NCBI RefSeq assembly: GCF_000170755.1
Contig: NZ_ABCK01000005.1
Location: forward strand, 248,001 to 312,000
DNA from: Lentisphaera araneosa HTCC2155
GTDB taxonomy: Bacteria > Verrucomicrobiota > Lentisphaeria > Lentisphaerales > Lentisphaeraceae
Length of the DNA: 64,000 nucleotides
Direction: 5' to 3'
Below, piece after piece: positions 27,799-37,019 of the stretch; position 1 is the stretch's first letter, and each line of letters begins with the position of its first letter. The position numbers were made by a program, and so were the translations under genes. The notes beneath the pieces were generated by a model. The model worked only from the letters and a program-made list of their open reading frames with translations, made no database searches and was not told the DNA's origin.

Positions 27799-29139
27799 TC
27801 AGTGCTTACTCCGAAGAGACTGAAATTCCAGTTTCCAAGCTTCTTCCAGTGAAAAGAAGCCTAGATCTGTAAAGTAGGCTTTATTGTATTTACGAGTATC
27901 AATCATGCGATGAGAACCTTTCTTGCGATTATATTTGGCTATAATGCTGCGCAGTCTTCTGCGTGTAAATTCATCTATACCTCGCATTGCATACACAGTG
28001 GAGTGCTTGAAGTATTGATACCATCCGACAAGATTTGGCCGAAGGTAAGCAATTATGTCCTCTATTGAGTCCTTATTGCTTCTCCTCGTTTTCTTGCGTA
28101 TGGCATCTTTGCATTTCTTCAGGCTCTGCTTCCTTGGCCAACGTTTAATGCGATGTGTATTTCGCGTTCTCTCGAAATGGTATCCGAGAAACTCGAAGTA
28201 CTCGCACTTCTCTGTCATGTCGGCAATTCGCGTTTTTTCTGGATGAAGTTTCAGCCCATTGGCTTTCATCCACCTTCGCGTTTTGCGCAATGCCCTTTTG
28301 GCTGATTCTTTACTTTTACACATGATCAGGAAATCGTCTGCATAGCGCACTATCTCGAATCCAGCCTCGGTCATCTTGTGATCAAAGGGATCAAGATAGA
28401 TATTTGCTAACAGAGGACTGATAATTCCTCCCTGCGGTGTACCTTCTTCAGGTTCCCAATGTTTGAGACCATCAAAGATATTGGCTTTGAGGAATTGTTC
28501 GATCAGATCAAGAATTTTACCATCAATGATCTTTTCCTTGACTCGACTCATGAGTTTCTCATGTGGTATAGTATCGAAGTAGCTTTGGATGTCGGCATCC
28601 ATAACATAGAGATAGCCCTGCTTTAACAATTCATTCACTCGTCTAAGTGCATCCTTGCAACCCAGCTTTGGACGAAATCCAAAACTGTAGGGCGAGAAGT
28701 CGATATCGAATATCGGCTCTATCACATGTTTCAGAGCTGTTTGAACTACTCGATCACGCACTGTGGGTATTCCCAGAGGTCTGGTCTTTCGACCATCACC
28801 TTTTGGGATTTCCACTCGGCGCACTGCACTGGGATCATACCTTCCGTCTTGCAGTTCTTCGAGAAGCTTAGCATTATTATACTCCAGCTCTGATTCGTAG
28901 CGCTCGATTGATACCATGTCCACTCCATGTTTGCCCTTATTTGAACACACTTTCTCCCAAGCCTCCATAATATTATTCTTACGCATCAGCTTATCTGATA
29001 AGCTGTACCACTTGCCTCTTTCAACTCCTCTATGAAGAGTTTTCAGCATCTGATCCGTCCAGACAGAAGGTGACGCCCACGCTTGTATTTCAACAAAGCG
29101 TTCATCTCGTCCTAATATTTGTTTAGCCATTTCTGACAT
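27799..29139 (-). CDS. ltrA: Group II intron reverse transcriptase/maturase
   Basis: 446 residues. RT blocks in order: GDGRKTRPLGIPTVRDRVVQ, YSFGFRPKLGCKDAL, YLYVMDADIQSYFDTIPH (first catalytic Asp), EEGTPQGGIISPLLANIYLD, then FEIVRYADDFLIMCKS with the YADD metal-binding pair, and EKTRIADMTEKCEYFEFLGYHF. A maturase domain X follows (VGWYQYFKHSTVYAMRGIDEFTRRRLR, about 365-400). There is no HNH endonuclease at the C-terminus, so mobility would rely on endonuclease-independent routes such as priming at replication forks. AAGGA lies before the ATG. The frame is intact, so the intron may be active. Confidence 0.95.
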   Translation of the reverse strand: MSEMAKQILGRDERFVEIQAWASPSVWTDQMLKTLHRGVERGKWYSLSDKLMRKNNIMEAWEKVCSNKGKHGVDMVSIERYESELEYNNAKLLEELQDGRYDPSAVRRVEIPKGDGRKTRPLGIPTVRDRVVQTALKHVIEPIFDIDFSPYSFGFRPKLGCKDALRRVNELLKQGYLYVMDADIQSYFDTIPHEKLMSRVKEKIIDGKILDLIEQFLKANIFDGLKHWEPEEGTPQGGIISPLLANIYLDPFDHKMTEAGFEIVRYADDFLIMCKSKESAKRALRKTRRWMKANGLKLHPEKTRIADMTEKCEYFEFLGYHFERTRNTHRIKRWPRKQSLKKCKDAIRKKTRRSNKDSIEDIIAYLRPNLVGWYQYFKHSTVYAMRGIDEFTRRRLRSIIAKYNRKKGSHRMIDTRKYNKAYFTDLGFFSLEEAWKLEFQSLRSKH

Positions 29140-29627
29140 TCTTATATTCCTTCTATTCTTTTCTTCTCAGTTTCACCTTCCTGCCCCCCTTTGCTCCAGT
29201 GACTTTCACCACCTTCATCGCTACTATGAGGGCTCTGACTCCTGCGTGGCGGATTAATCCGTACTGCCCACACAGGTCTCCCTACTTGATCCACAACACC
29301 TTCACACCATTCCGTCACCAAACACCTGTCAGCGTCTATACACCGCTTTTCTTTCCGCCTTTCTTCAGCGTGTATAACTTGAGCAGTTGGCTTACTTCGC
29401 CCTCAGGCTACGCAGCTCTTCCTCCCACTCTCTGGTCTTCGCCATGATATAGCAGGCTCGACACCCTGACCGGCCGAAACGCGTTCGTCATCCTACGGAC
29501 TGATATTTCGTCTAGGCCCTACTACCCACCCCGTTTCACAACGACGCAGTTGACTTCGACTACAGGGCTGACGGTCAACCCTGACGAGGTCTTTCACCTC
29601 GCTGATGTTGTGTACGCATAGGCGTAC

Positions 29628-29755
29628 TATATCATGCCTTCGGCATTCAATTGAGCAGTTTTGAGTACCGAAGGTACGCCATAAAGAAGCTTGGCTCGTG
29701 AGAGCTAGGAGATAAGGTCGATCAAAAACGTGAGTGCCGAAGGTACGGCATAGAG
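29628..29755. repeat. Repeat cluster, right of group II intron
   Basis: Continues the module cut by the intron: TGCC-TTC-GGCA, GAGCAGTTTTGAGTACCGAAGG, GGCTCGTGAGAGCTAGG and GTGCCGAAGGTACGGCATAG at 29734, matching the copies at 27357 and 27489. Confidence 0.8.
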
Positions 29756-29995
29756 AAAACAAAATTCATCCACAGATTCCCCAGATTAACACAGATAAAA
29801 CTGCCAACAGATAACTAATCACTTTTTTAAAGCAGGAAGGATTCCTGCGCTCCCAGCAAAAAAACCTGCAGGCCTCTTGCTTCTTTCAGCGTAGCGATCT
29901 TTCAGCGTAGCGATCTTTCAGCGTAGCGATCTTTCAGCGCAGCGATCTTTCAGCGTAGCGGTTTTTCAGCGTAGCGGTTTTTCAGCGTAGCGGTC
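29756..29995. repeat. Hairpin-GCTCCCAG repeat plus 7 x 16-bp tandem array
   Basis: First an AT-rich phrase (CATCCACAGATT, AACACAGATAAA) seen in variants at 37310-37960. Then GCAGGAA-GGA-TTCCTGC (29832-29848) followed by GCTCCCAG, with about 55 bp shared with 51746-51815. Then seven head-to-tail 16-bp units TTTCAGCGTAGCGATC (some GCGGTT/GCGGTC variants) filling 29884-29995 exactly and ending at the first base of the next gene's stop codon (TTA at 29996). Confidence 0.85.
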
Positions 29996-31909
29996 TTACT
30001 TCTTTTTCTTCTTACTTTTTTTATCTTTCTTACCTGTACTTATCTTCACTTCCAAACCCAAAGTCTCGGCAATTGCCATCTGCATCCGTGGTACATATCC
30101 CCCTGCTTTACTCGCAAGAGCTTGTTTGGCCAAAGGTCGACCTTGCTCACCCATCCAGTCAAGCACATTCAAAGCAAATAACAAAGCAGGAGCTTCCTTC
30201 TCGATAATCGCTCCGATAGTCTCATAGCATTTATCCGCATCACCAATTTTCAAAAGTGCCCATGCTGCAATGATGCGCACGTGATCTGATTCGTCATTTA
30301 AAGCCTTTATCAATGGTGTTCTTGCGGACTTCGCAGCTTCTTCAAGGAGAAGCAATCCCATAGCGCCCCAATAACGAAGTTCCGGGGACTGGTCCTCAAG
30401 TAAGTGAATGAGCTGCTCTAAGTTCGCGGGATCTTTCGCTAGTGCCACATCTATTGCATCCAAACACCCCGCATGATTAAACATTTTGGGATCACGAACT
30501 AAGTCATACATGCTTGTATTATGTTTTTCAGCTAGGCGTAGCATTTCATATTCAGGAAGAAGTCCCGCATCATAATACTTTTCCTGCGCATTTCGCAAAG
30601 CCTTACGCATCTGTACTGCTACTTCTTTAAACTCTGGGTGATCAATGAGGTTATTGATATTATCTGAGTCCGAGCTCCTATCATAGAGTTCTTCTGTATG
30701 CGTCTTTGCATGGAAAAAACGGCTACTGACTTCATTGGTATTTCCCGCTTTATGCTCCGCGACCCAGGACTGCGCGGCAGGCATTTTCCACAAATAATTT
30801 AACATCGCTCCTCGAGGGGCAAAGGGCATGTAGTTTCTAATATAAGTGTATCGGCCCTTGCGTACTGAACGCTCATTATCGACGCGTTCGTCCATGCGTC
30901 CACGGAAACTGAAGTGATACTCTGCCTCTGCTTCTTTCTCCTTTCCTAAAAAGACACGTCCCTGCATTGATTGTGGAATTTCTGATCCCGTAATACTCAA
31001 CCAAGTTTTGGGCATATCCACAAAGCTGACCAATTCTTTAATGCGTGCGCCTCGCTTCTCCGCTGGCCAGAGATGCTTATACTTTTCCGGAATACGAATA
31101 ATTAGCGGTGCATGAATTCCGCTCTCAAAGAGAAAGCGCTTACTCCGTGGTAAAACTCCACCATGATCGGAGCAATAGATGACAATTGTATCATCTGCTA
31201 AACCATCTTCTTCCAAAAGCTTCAAAGTATAACCAATTTCCGTATCCATCTTCGATATTTGGTCATGGTATTTAGAGTAATTTTGTCTCATTATGGGTGT
31301 GTCTGGGTGGTACTTTGCGAGCTGTACCTTGGCTGGATCAAGTTTGTAGTCCTTGAGGCCATGTGCCTTACTTTCGTGACTCGTCATCGTATTGATCACA
31401 CAGAAAAATGGTTGATCCTTCTTGCGCAGACGCCAAAAATGAAAGGTACTGCGGATGTCCTTGTTTTCTTTTTTCGATTGAAAGTCCCAAATCTTTTTAG
31501 TCGTGCGCCCCTTAGACCCCAAGTTATAATCTGTTTTAAATCCATTTGCGGTAAAATAACCTGCCTTCTGCAGCTGCTGTGGATAAAGTTTGATCTTGTC
31601 ATAGGGAATTGCATGCGAACTTCGCATTGGGTGCGTGCCCATAGAAACGGCATTCACACCTGTTAACCACGTGCAACGCGAGGGAGCACAAACGGGTGCA
31701 TTGGCAAAGGTATTCTCATACAAGAAGCCATCGGCCGCTAGCTTGTCAAGATTTGGAGTTTTGGCATTTTCGTTACCATAACAGCCCAACCAAGATGCAT
31801 TATTATCTTCACTCGTCAGCCATAGAATATTAGGGCGCTCTAGCTCAAAAGCTTGGCTGATTACAGATGAGGCACAAATTGCCCAAGTCACTAGAAGTTT
31901 TCTTAACAT
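29996..31909 (-). CDS. Secreted sulfatase with C-terminal HEAT-like domain
   Basis: 637 residues, the longest sulfatase here. Signal peptide MLRKLLVTWAICASSVISQA, then RPNILWLTSEDNNASWLGCYG and Cys74 in APVCAPSRCTWLTGVNAVSMG. NTMTSHESK and IYCSDHGGVLPRSKRFLFESG follow; the SEDN start and DHGG block resemble heparan N-sulfatase/sulfamidase-like S1 enzymes. From about residue 500 it has helical repeats (LIHLLEDQSPELRYWGAMGLLLL, LIKALNDESDHVRIIAAWALLKIG) of HEAT type, likely a protein- or glycan-contact domain. It ends in a Lys-only cluster (KKDKKSKKKKK). The stop codon abuts a 16-bp tandem array. Confidence 0.93.
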   Translation of the reverse strand: MLRKLLVTWAICASSVISQAFELERPNILWLTSEDNNASWLGCYGNENAKTPNLDKLAADGFLYENTFANAPVCAPSRCTWLTGVNAVSMGTHPMRSSHAIPYDKIKLYPQQLQKAGYFTANGFKTDYNLGSKGRTTKKIWDFQSKKENKDIRSTFHFWRLRKKDQPFFCVINTMTSHESKAHGLKDYKLDPAKVQLAKYHPDTPIMRQNYSKYHDQISKMDTEIGYTLKLLEEDGLADDTIVIYCSDHGGVLPRSKRFLFESGIHAPLIIRIPEKYKHLWPAEKRGARIKELVSFVDMPKTWLSITGSEIPQSMQGRVFLGKEKEAEAEYHFSFRGRMDERVDNERSVRKGRYTYIRNYMPFAPRGAMLNYLWKMPAAQSWVAEHKAGNTNEVSSRFFHAKTHTEELYDRSSDSDNINNLIDHPEFKEVAVQMRKALRNAQEKYYDAGLLPEYEMLRLAEKHNTSMYDLVRDPKMFNHAGCLDAIDVALAKDPANLEQLIHLLEDQSPELRYWGAMGLLLLEEAAKSARTPLIKALNDESDHVRIIAAWALLKIGDADKCYETIGAIIEKEAPALLFALNVLDWMGEQGRPLAKQALASKAGGYVPRMQMAIAETLGLEVKISTGKKDKKSKKKKK

Positions 31910-32009
31910 TTTATATTCCTTTTTCCCTTCACCTTTTCAGCAAAAATTTTCATTCGGATCAATTAATATTTGTAATATAAGCACCGACGAAATGCCATTT
32001 TGGGACAGT

Positions 32010-32054
32010 GAAAATAAAAAAGCTCCATCAATCAGCATGAATGATGGAGCTTAA
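32010..32054 (-). terminator. Rho-independent terminator
   Basis: On the minus strand AAGCTCCATCA pairs with TGATGGAGCTT around a short loop, followed by TTTTTATTTT. It lies 23 bp after the stop of the sulfatase gene ending at 32077 and separates it from the HEAT-sulfatase gene downstream. Confidence 0.85.
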
Positions 32055-32076
32055 TGAAATGATTATGAAGAGATCT

Positions 32077-33564
32077 TTAGCGAATGGACTCTTCGGGCAA
32101 TTCCGTTTTAATGCCTTGATCAATCGGCATCTTATCGGGATTAGCTCCCGTAGATTTGAGAGTTTTTGCCAACTCCATGGCAAGCATGGATTTAATATCA
32201 GCGTATGCTGGATCCTCGGCTAAGTTACTGCTCTCTGAAGGGTCGCGCTCCATATTGTAAAGCTCTTCCATGTGACGCAATTTACCGCCATCACCATGTG
32301 GGTAAGCAACGTACTTCCATTTGCCATGGCGGATGCCGCGAACATTTGGCGTGTAAGGGAACTGAACCTCATAATTGTATTCATAGAGCCAAGTTTTACG
32401 CCACTCAGCATCTTTGGTGTCGTCGAGTAAAGTTGCCCAGGAAAGACCTTGAGCTGAAGGCATTTTCTTGCCGACTGTGAGTTCCATAATTGTTGGTGCC
32501 ATATCAATGGAAAGCACTTGCTCTTTAATCACTGTACCGCCTTTGATTTTCTTTGGGAAACGAACCGTGAGTGGAATACTGACACTCGCTTCATGCATGG
32601 TTCTTTTATCAATCATACCGTGCTCACCGAGGAGGAAACCATTATCAGAAGTAAAGATGAGAATGGTGTTATCCAAAATGCCCATCTCTTCCAGGTGATC
32701 ATAAATGCGACCTACGCTGTCATCTACCGAATTGATCGTGGCCGTGTAGCTGCGAACAAAGTGTTCAAAATCGACAATCGCAGAAGCTTTATCGTTGGGA
32801 AAGTCTTTACGGAAACCATAAAGAGGACCATAAATACCGTGCCAGGTTGGGAGACGGTCGACAATCCATTTTGGTTTATCGCCGAGCTTCCAAGAACTAT
32901 CGGGATAAGGAACTGGTGTATCGTTGTAAATGCTATCGTATTTGGCTTCCGGAATGAAAGGTCCGTGAGGAGCTTTGTGACCGAGACACAGAGCAAAAGG
33001 CTTGCTTTTGTCAACTTTATTGAGGAAGTCAATCGCCATGTCAGTCACTTTGTGAGCGTAGTAGCCTGGGACTTTCTTTCTTTCGCCATTAACATTGAAA
33101 GTGGTATCCCAGTACTTACCCTGCCCTTTGTGGGTTACCCAATAGTCAAAACCTGGGCGTTTGCTATCGTCTTCTTCTCCCATATGCCACTTGCCAATCC
33201 AACCCGTTGTGTAGCCTTCCTGCTGAAGTAGCAGCGGAAAACTCTTGAGGTCATGGGGGTAATCGGTAAAGTTATCGTACACTTTGTGTGTGTGAGTATA
33301 CGTTCCGGAAAGAAAGGCCGCGCGACTTGGGGAACAGAGAGAAGTTGTACAATACATATTCTCGAACTGCACACCCTCAGCTGCAATTTTGTTAATACTT
33401 GGGGTATCGATTCCAAGTAGAGGCTTCTTGTGATAACCTACTGCATCTCCACGCTGATCATCCGTAAGAATGAACACCACATTGGGACGTTGATTTTCTT
33501 TAGCACAAGCTGAAAGTGCCATCGCACCTAACATGCCTGTGAAAAGCAATTTCTTTAAAAACAT
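32077..33564 (-). CDS. Lipoprotein sulfatase (CSPSR)
   Basis: 495 residues from ATG 33564; a longer frame starts at 33606, but AGGAG lies just before 33564 and the signal then begins at residue 1. The signal ends MALSAC, a lipobox with Cys20, so it should be a membrane-anchored lipoprotein rather than free. RPNVVFILTDDQRGDAVGY, Cys77 in SLCSPSRAAFLSGTYTHTHK, GKWHMGEED, GHKAPHGPFIP and FTSDNGFLLGEHGMIDKRTMHEAS give the active site; the last block resembles N-acetylglucosamine-6-sulfatase-like enzymes. No Lys tail (ends LPEESIR). A terminator follows. Confidence 0.94.
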   Translation of the reverse strand: MFLKKLLFTGMLGAMALSACAKENQRPNVVFILTDDQRGDAVGYHKKPLLGIDTPSINKIAAEGVQFENMYCTTSLCSPSRAAFLSGTYTHTHKVYDNFTDYPHDLKSFPLLLQQEGYTTGWIGKWHMGEEDDSKRPGFDYWVTHKGQGKYWDTTFNVNGERKKVPGYYAHKVTDMAIDFLNKVDKSKPFALCLGHKAPHGPFIPEAKYDSIYNDTPVPYPDSSWKLGDKPKWIVDRLPTWHGIYGPLYGFRKDFPNDKASAIVDFEHFVRSYTATINSVDDSVGRIYDHLEEMGILDNTILIFTSDNGFLLGEHGMIDKRTMHEASVSIPLTVRFPKKIKGGTVIKEQVLSIDMAPTIMELTVGKKMPSAQGLSWATLLDDTKDAEWRKTWLYEYNYEVQFPYTPNVRGIRHGKWKYVAYPHGDGGKLRHMEELYNMERDPSESSNLAEDPAYADIKSMLAMELAKTLKSTGANPDKMPIDQGIKTELPEESIR

Positions 33565-33715
33565 TATTTCTCCTAATTTATAAATAATACTCTCTAATTT
33601 ATTCACTTGACCTGGGCTTAACTTAACAGCAATAAGCTTAATGTTTATAATTTAAATAAATATTCTCCTCAATAATCGCTTTCTTGCATGAGTTTCTGAT
33701 CAAGAAATAAAAAAA

Positions 33716-35404
33716 TCATAGTTTTTCTACTTCTATAAGGTGAAAGTGTACATCCTCATCTGAAAGTTTTTTAATGATGAAATCAGCAGGTTCCTCATTC
33801 GCCTTTGCACTAAATTCATAAATAAACTCGGCCTTCTTCCATTCTCCTGAGTTTTTGCATTCAATAGTCTTGAGACCGGCCTGAGGGGTTTTTACTCGCC
33901 AACGGCCAGTACCTTTGTCGAGATAGCTAATTGTCAATTTTAATTTTTTAGCCTTCTTCGCAAAAGCTTCATTCAGTTTAAAAAACATGCTGCCGCCCTT
34001 AATGCCAAATGAGCGGGTAAAACGCCCATAAAGCGAATTATCCACACTCCACCAGGGCTGACTGCTTTGATCGGGCTTCACTTGATGAACAAAACGTTCG
34101 TAATTACCTGAGATAATCCCCCAGCCCACATCATTAACTCCGGTACGATTGCGATTAGCCATGCCACCGCCCATAGCTGATTTAGTATCATTTTGCTGAG
34201 CTCCATAGGCTTGAAATTTTTCAGCAATATCCGCATAACGTTTTTTATCAAATCTTGCCATTTCTTTACCTGAACCAAATTCAGCTAGAGGAAATTCTTT
34301 TGTATCAGAGGCATCTAAACCTTTGCGAAGAGCGCAAAAACCCTTCTTAGATTTTTGCGGATCCCGCATGGGAGCGTACTCATTAAAAAACTCAAATGCA
34401 TGAGAATTATCCGAATCTACCAAGGCACCCTGAGGGATATTCCACACATCCAAGTTCATGTGCAGCGAAAAGAGTCCCGACCAATAGAGAACTATAGGAA
34501 CATCTCTTTTTGACCAATTCATCTTGTAGAGTTCACCATCCATTTCACCTCGAGAAAAGTGGTGCCCATTACTCGCCTTTGTTTGTTCCCAGGCTTTTAA
34601 GCGGTCCCTATTTTCACTAACGTGATAACCATGACTCGACATTCCCATTTTCAATCCATAATCACCTAAATTCTGCTCTAACCAAAGATTAGATTTTTCA
34701 GTATTTGCATCGGAGTTCACCGCTATGGGCAGCGGCCTCTTTACTTCTTCCTGAAAATACTTTTTCATCTTGCCCCAAACCTTGATGCGATAATCATCCC
34801 ATTGCTCACGGCTAATAGCGTACTTTTTATCCAAGGGATTGCCTTTATAGCCCCAACCGTCACCCGTCGAACCTTCGCAACTTTGAACAAAAAGAATGCG
34901 CTTGTGAAGTTCCTCGGGTAAAGCATCAATATATTGGGCCCAGGCCTTCAGTAATTTGAAGTACTTTTCCTGGTAGAGCGCATCAAAATAATAGGGAAAT
35001 GCGGTTTGATTCGTCGCTTCACCCAAAGCATTAGTTTTACGATCCGTCTCGACTTTGGGAACTCCGATTTCATAGAGCCATTTAGGTGTCCCTGGTGCCA
35101 CCCAAATCATGGTGTGCACGTAGTAATCATTCTCATGAGCTTGCTTGAGTAATTCACCAAAGCGCTCATCAAATTTATACTCACCCTCACGTGGCTCCAG
35201 TTTTCTCCAAGTTAAAACAATGGCAACCCCGCGTAAATCAGGTGCGGTCTGACGATTCGTTTTTCTAGGTGACCAATTGCACCAGGAATAAATCCCAGCC
35301 GCTTCATGAGGAAAAGTCGGCACTTGAACTTTGGTCTTTTTAAGTTCATCCGCACTTAGTGAAGCCACTAAAAAGAGTGCCGCAAAGATTATATTTTTAA
35401 TCAT
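33716..35404 (-). CDS. Secreted glycoside-hydrolase-like protein (TIM-barrel type), family unclear
   Basis: 562 residues with a signal peptide (MIKNIIFAALFLVASLSA). The N-terminal two thirds reads like a clan-A/GH42-type barrel: GVAIVLTWRKLEPREGEYKFDERFGELLKQAHENDYYVHTMIWV, then FVQSCEGSTGDGWGYKGNP, where the Glu is a candidate acid, and IPIAVNSD- and VLYWSGLFSLHMNLD-like strands. The last 130 residues (LKLTISYLDKGTGRWRV and on) look like a beta-sandwich. It shares this layout, weakly, with the lipoprotein at 48069. It lies 52 bp after a sulfatase on the same strand, so a role in sulfated glycan breakdown is likely. I do not recognise a named family. Confidence 0.6.
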   Translation of the reverse strand: MIKNIIFAALFLVASLSADELKKTKVQVPTFPHEAAGIYSWCNWSPRKTNRQTAPDLRGVAIVLTWRKLEPREGEYKFDERFGELLKQAHENDYYVHTMIWVAPGTPKWLYEIGVPKVETDRKTNALGEATNQTAFPYYFDALYQEKYFKLLKAWAQYIDALPEELHKRILFVQSCEGSTGDGWGYKGNPLDKKYAISREQWDDYRIKVWGKMKKYFQEEVKRPLPIAVNSDANTEKSNLWLEQNLGDYGLKMGMSSHGYHVSENRDRLKAWEQTKASNGHHFSRGEMDGELYKMNWSKRDVPIVLYWSGLFSLHMNLDVWNIPQGALVDSDNSHAFEFFNEYAPMRDPQKSKKGFCALRKGLDASDTKEFPLAEFGSGKEMARFDKKRYADIAEKFQAYGAQQNDTKSAMGGGMANRNRTGVNDVGWGIISGNYERFVHQVKPDQSSQPWWSVDNSLYGRFTRSFGIKGGSMFFKLNEAFAKKAKKLKLTISYLDKGTGRWRVKTPQAGLKTIECKNSGEWKKAEFIYEFSAKANEEPADFIIKKLSDEDVHFHLIEVEKL

Positions 35405-35456
35405 TTCTTTTCCTGTTCTAAAACTTGATCTAAAGCCATTGCTTTGAAAAATTTAA

Positions 35457-37019
35457 CTATCTTATACTGGCAACTTTAAGTACTTCTTGCATGATCTCAT
35501 CAACCATCTTTTTATATTCAGGGTTCTTGAGTAAATCTTTTTCTTCCTGTGGGTCATCTTCGAGATTATACAGAGCAAAAGGCTTATTATTAAGTGATTT
35601 GTCTTTCATATCCCAATGAACACAGAGCTTCCACTTGCCTTTGCGCATCATGCGAGCTTCTGGATCTTTTGAACCACCCTTTTTTGGCTTGCGTATACGA
35701 GCTTCGATTTTACCCTGCGAGTACATATACTCGCGAGTTGATTTAGAATCACCTTTTAATTGTGAGAGGAAACTAATTGAGTCCTGACCACAAGCGCCCT
35801 GTAGAGTAGATTGACCCGTTAATTCTGCGAGAGTCCCATAAATATCTTGCTGACCAATGAGGTTATCATTCACTGTACCCGGCTCAATAACCGAACCTTC
35901 TTTTGTACCATCTCCCCAAGCTGCAATGAAAGGAACGCGATGACCACCTTCCCAAATGGAACCTTTGAAACCAGAGTAAATCCCACTGGAGTCTTGACCA
36001 AAGGGATACGCCCCCGGAGATGCTCCATTATCTGCAGTGAAGATAATGAGAGTATTTTTGAGCTCACCCTTTTTTTCTAAATTCTCCATAATTAGACGAA
36101 GTGTTACGTCCGTTTCATAAACAAAGTCGCCATAAGAACAGAAGTTGTAATTCCCCTTTTTATCAGGATGACGCTCAGCCGTAATCCCTTCAACTTGAAT
36201 ACCATTAATTTCTTTAGCTGCCGTATTGGGCCCATGGATACTTTGGGTACAGAAATATAAAAAGAAGGGCTTATCCTCATTTTCTTTATAATGATTATCG
36301 ATAAAGCCAAGAGCTTTATTCGCGAGAGTTGGTCCCACCTGTAAAAAATCCCAATATGGCATGCCCACCTGATAGTAACCACGATGAGTATTTTGGCCTT
36401 TCGCTGCACGTGTCCAACGACCTTCCTGTAATCTCAAATCATCCTGATCGCCAATCATCACATCATTTTCAAAGTGAGCATAAGGCGATTCTTGGATACC
36501 ATTGGGCAGAATAAAGGAATAATCAAAACCCAAATCTAATGGCCCCATTTTAAAGGGACGGCTAAAGTCGAGTTTTTTATAGTCTTTCTCATTCTCCGCA
36601 AGCTTATCTGATCCACGCTCATAAAAAGTTCCGCCGATATGAAATTTTCCCAGCATAGCCGTGTTGTAGCCCGCCTGTTGCATGAGCTTACCAATAGTAA
36701 CTTTCTGATCAGGGAGGATCTGACTCTTGGTACTATAATTCCATACGCCGCGAGGATTTAAACCACGCTGAACATAGTTCCCCGTCAAAATACTGTAGCG
36801 CGTTGGTGCACAAGTTGATGCCGTCGTGTGGTGATCCGTAAAGCGCATGCCGCGAGCCGCGAGCTTATCTAGTGTGGGTGTGTAGAACTTCGAATCCGGA
36901 TTATAACAATTGACATCGCCGATGCCATAATCATCTGAATTAATCAAGATAACATTAGGTTTTTCATTGGCTGTGGCCGCCGAGGCCAAAAATAAGAGAG
37001 TAAGAAACTTTTTGATCAT
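35457..37019 (-). CDS. Secreted sulfatase (CAPTR)
   Basis: 520 residues. Signal peptide MIKKFLTLLFLASAATA, KPNVILINSDDYGIGDVNCYNPD, then Cys70 in ASTCAPTRYSILTGNYVQRG. GKFHIGGTFYERGS, CTQSIHGPN and FTADNGASPGAYPFGQDSSG complete the active site. The SDDYGIGDVNCY start and the N-terminal TPTLDKLAARGMRFTDHH are those of arylsulfatase A-like enzymes. No Lys-rich tail (ends KVASIR). It is the first gene of a likely operon with the GH-like gene at 33716 and perhaps the lipoprotein sulfatase at 32077. Upstream lies the 1.1-kb repeat zone. Confidence 0.94.
   Translation of the reverse strand: MIKKFLTLLFLASAATANEKPNVILINSDDYGIGDVNCYNPDSKFYTPTLDKLAARGMRFTDHHTTASTCAPTRYSILTGNYVQRGLNPRGVWNYSTKSQILPDQKVTIGKLMQQAGYNTAMLGKFHIGGTFYERGSDKLAENEKDYKKLDFSRPFKMGPLDLGFDYSFILPNGIQESPYAHFENDVMIGDQDDLRLQEGRWTRAAKGQNTHRGYYQVGMPYWDFLQVGPTLANKALGFIDNHYKENEDKPFFLYFCTQSIHGPNTAAKEINGIQVEGITAERHPDKKGNYNFCSYGDFVYETDVTLRLIMENLEKKGELKNTLIIFTADNGASPGAYPFGQDSSGIYSGFKGSIWEGGHRVPFIAAWGDGTKEGSVIEPGTVNDNLIGQQDIYGTLAELTGQSTLQGACGQDSISFLSQLKGDSKSTREYMYSQGKIEARIRKPKKGGSKDPEARMMRKGKWKLCVHWDMKDKSLNNKPFALYNLEDDPQEEKDLLKNPEYKKMVDEIMQEVLKVASIR

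Larger units (their letters stand above)
27717..29627 (-). mobile_element. Group II intron (retroelement), minus strand
   Basis: About 1.9 kb. The 5' end (at 29627, minus strand) reads GTACGCCTATGCGTAC, close to the GUGYG consensus, followed by a structured leader with AGCGAGGTGAAAGACCTCG. A maturase gene occupies domain IV. Domain V and a domain VI hairpin (GACTCC-TTGC-GGAGTC) lie at the 3' end, ending CTACCCTTATAC at 27717. Boundaries come from comparison with the uninterrupted repeat at about 27560-27600, where GGGCTA runs directly into TATATTATACC; with the intron removed the interrupted copy nearly matches. Ends may be off by a base or two. Confidence 0.88.

Noticed and set aside
32518-33231. 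A 237-codon plus-strand frame
   Set aside because: Entirely antisense to the well-supported sulfatase at 32077-33564, with no recognisable domain or ribosome site.
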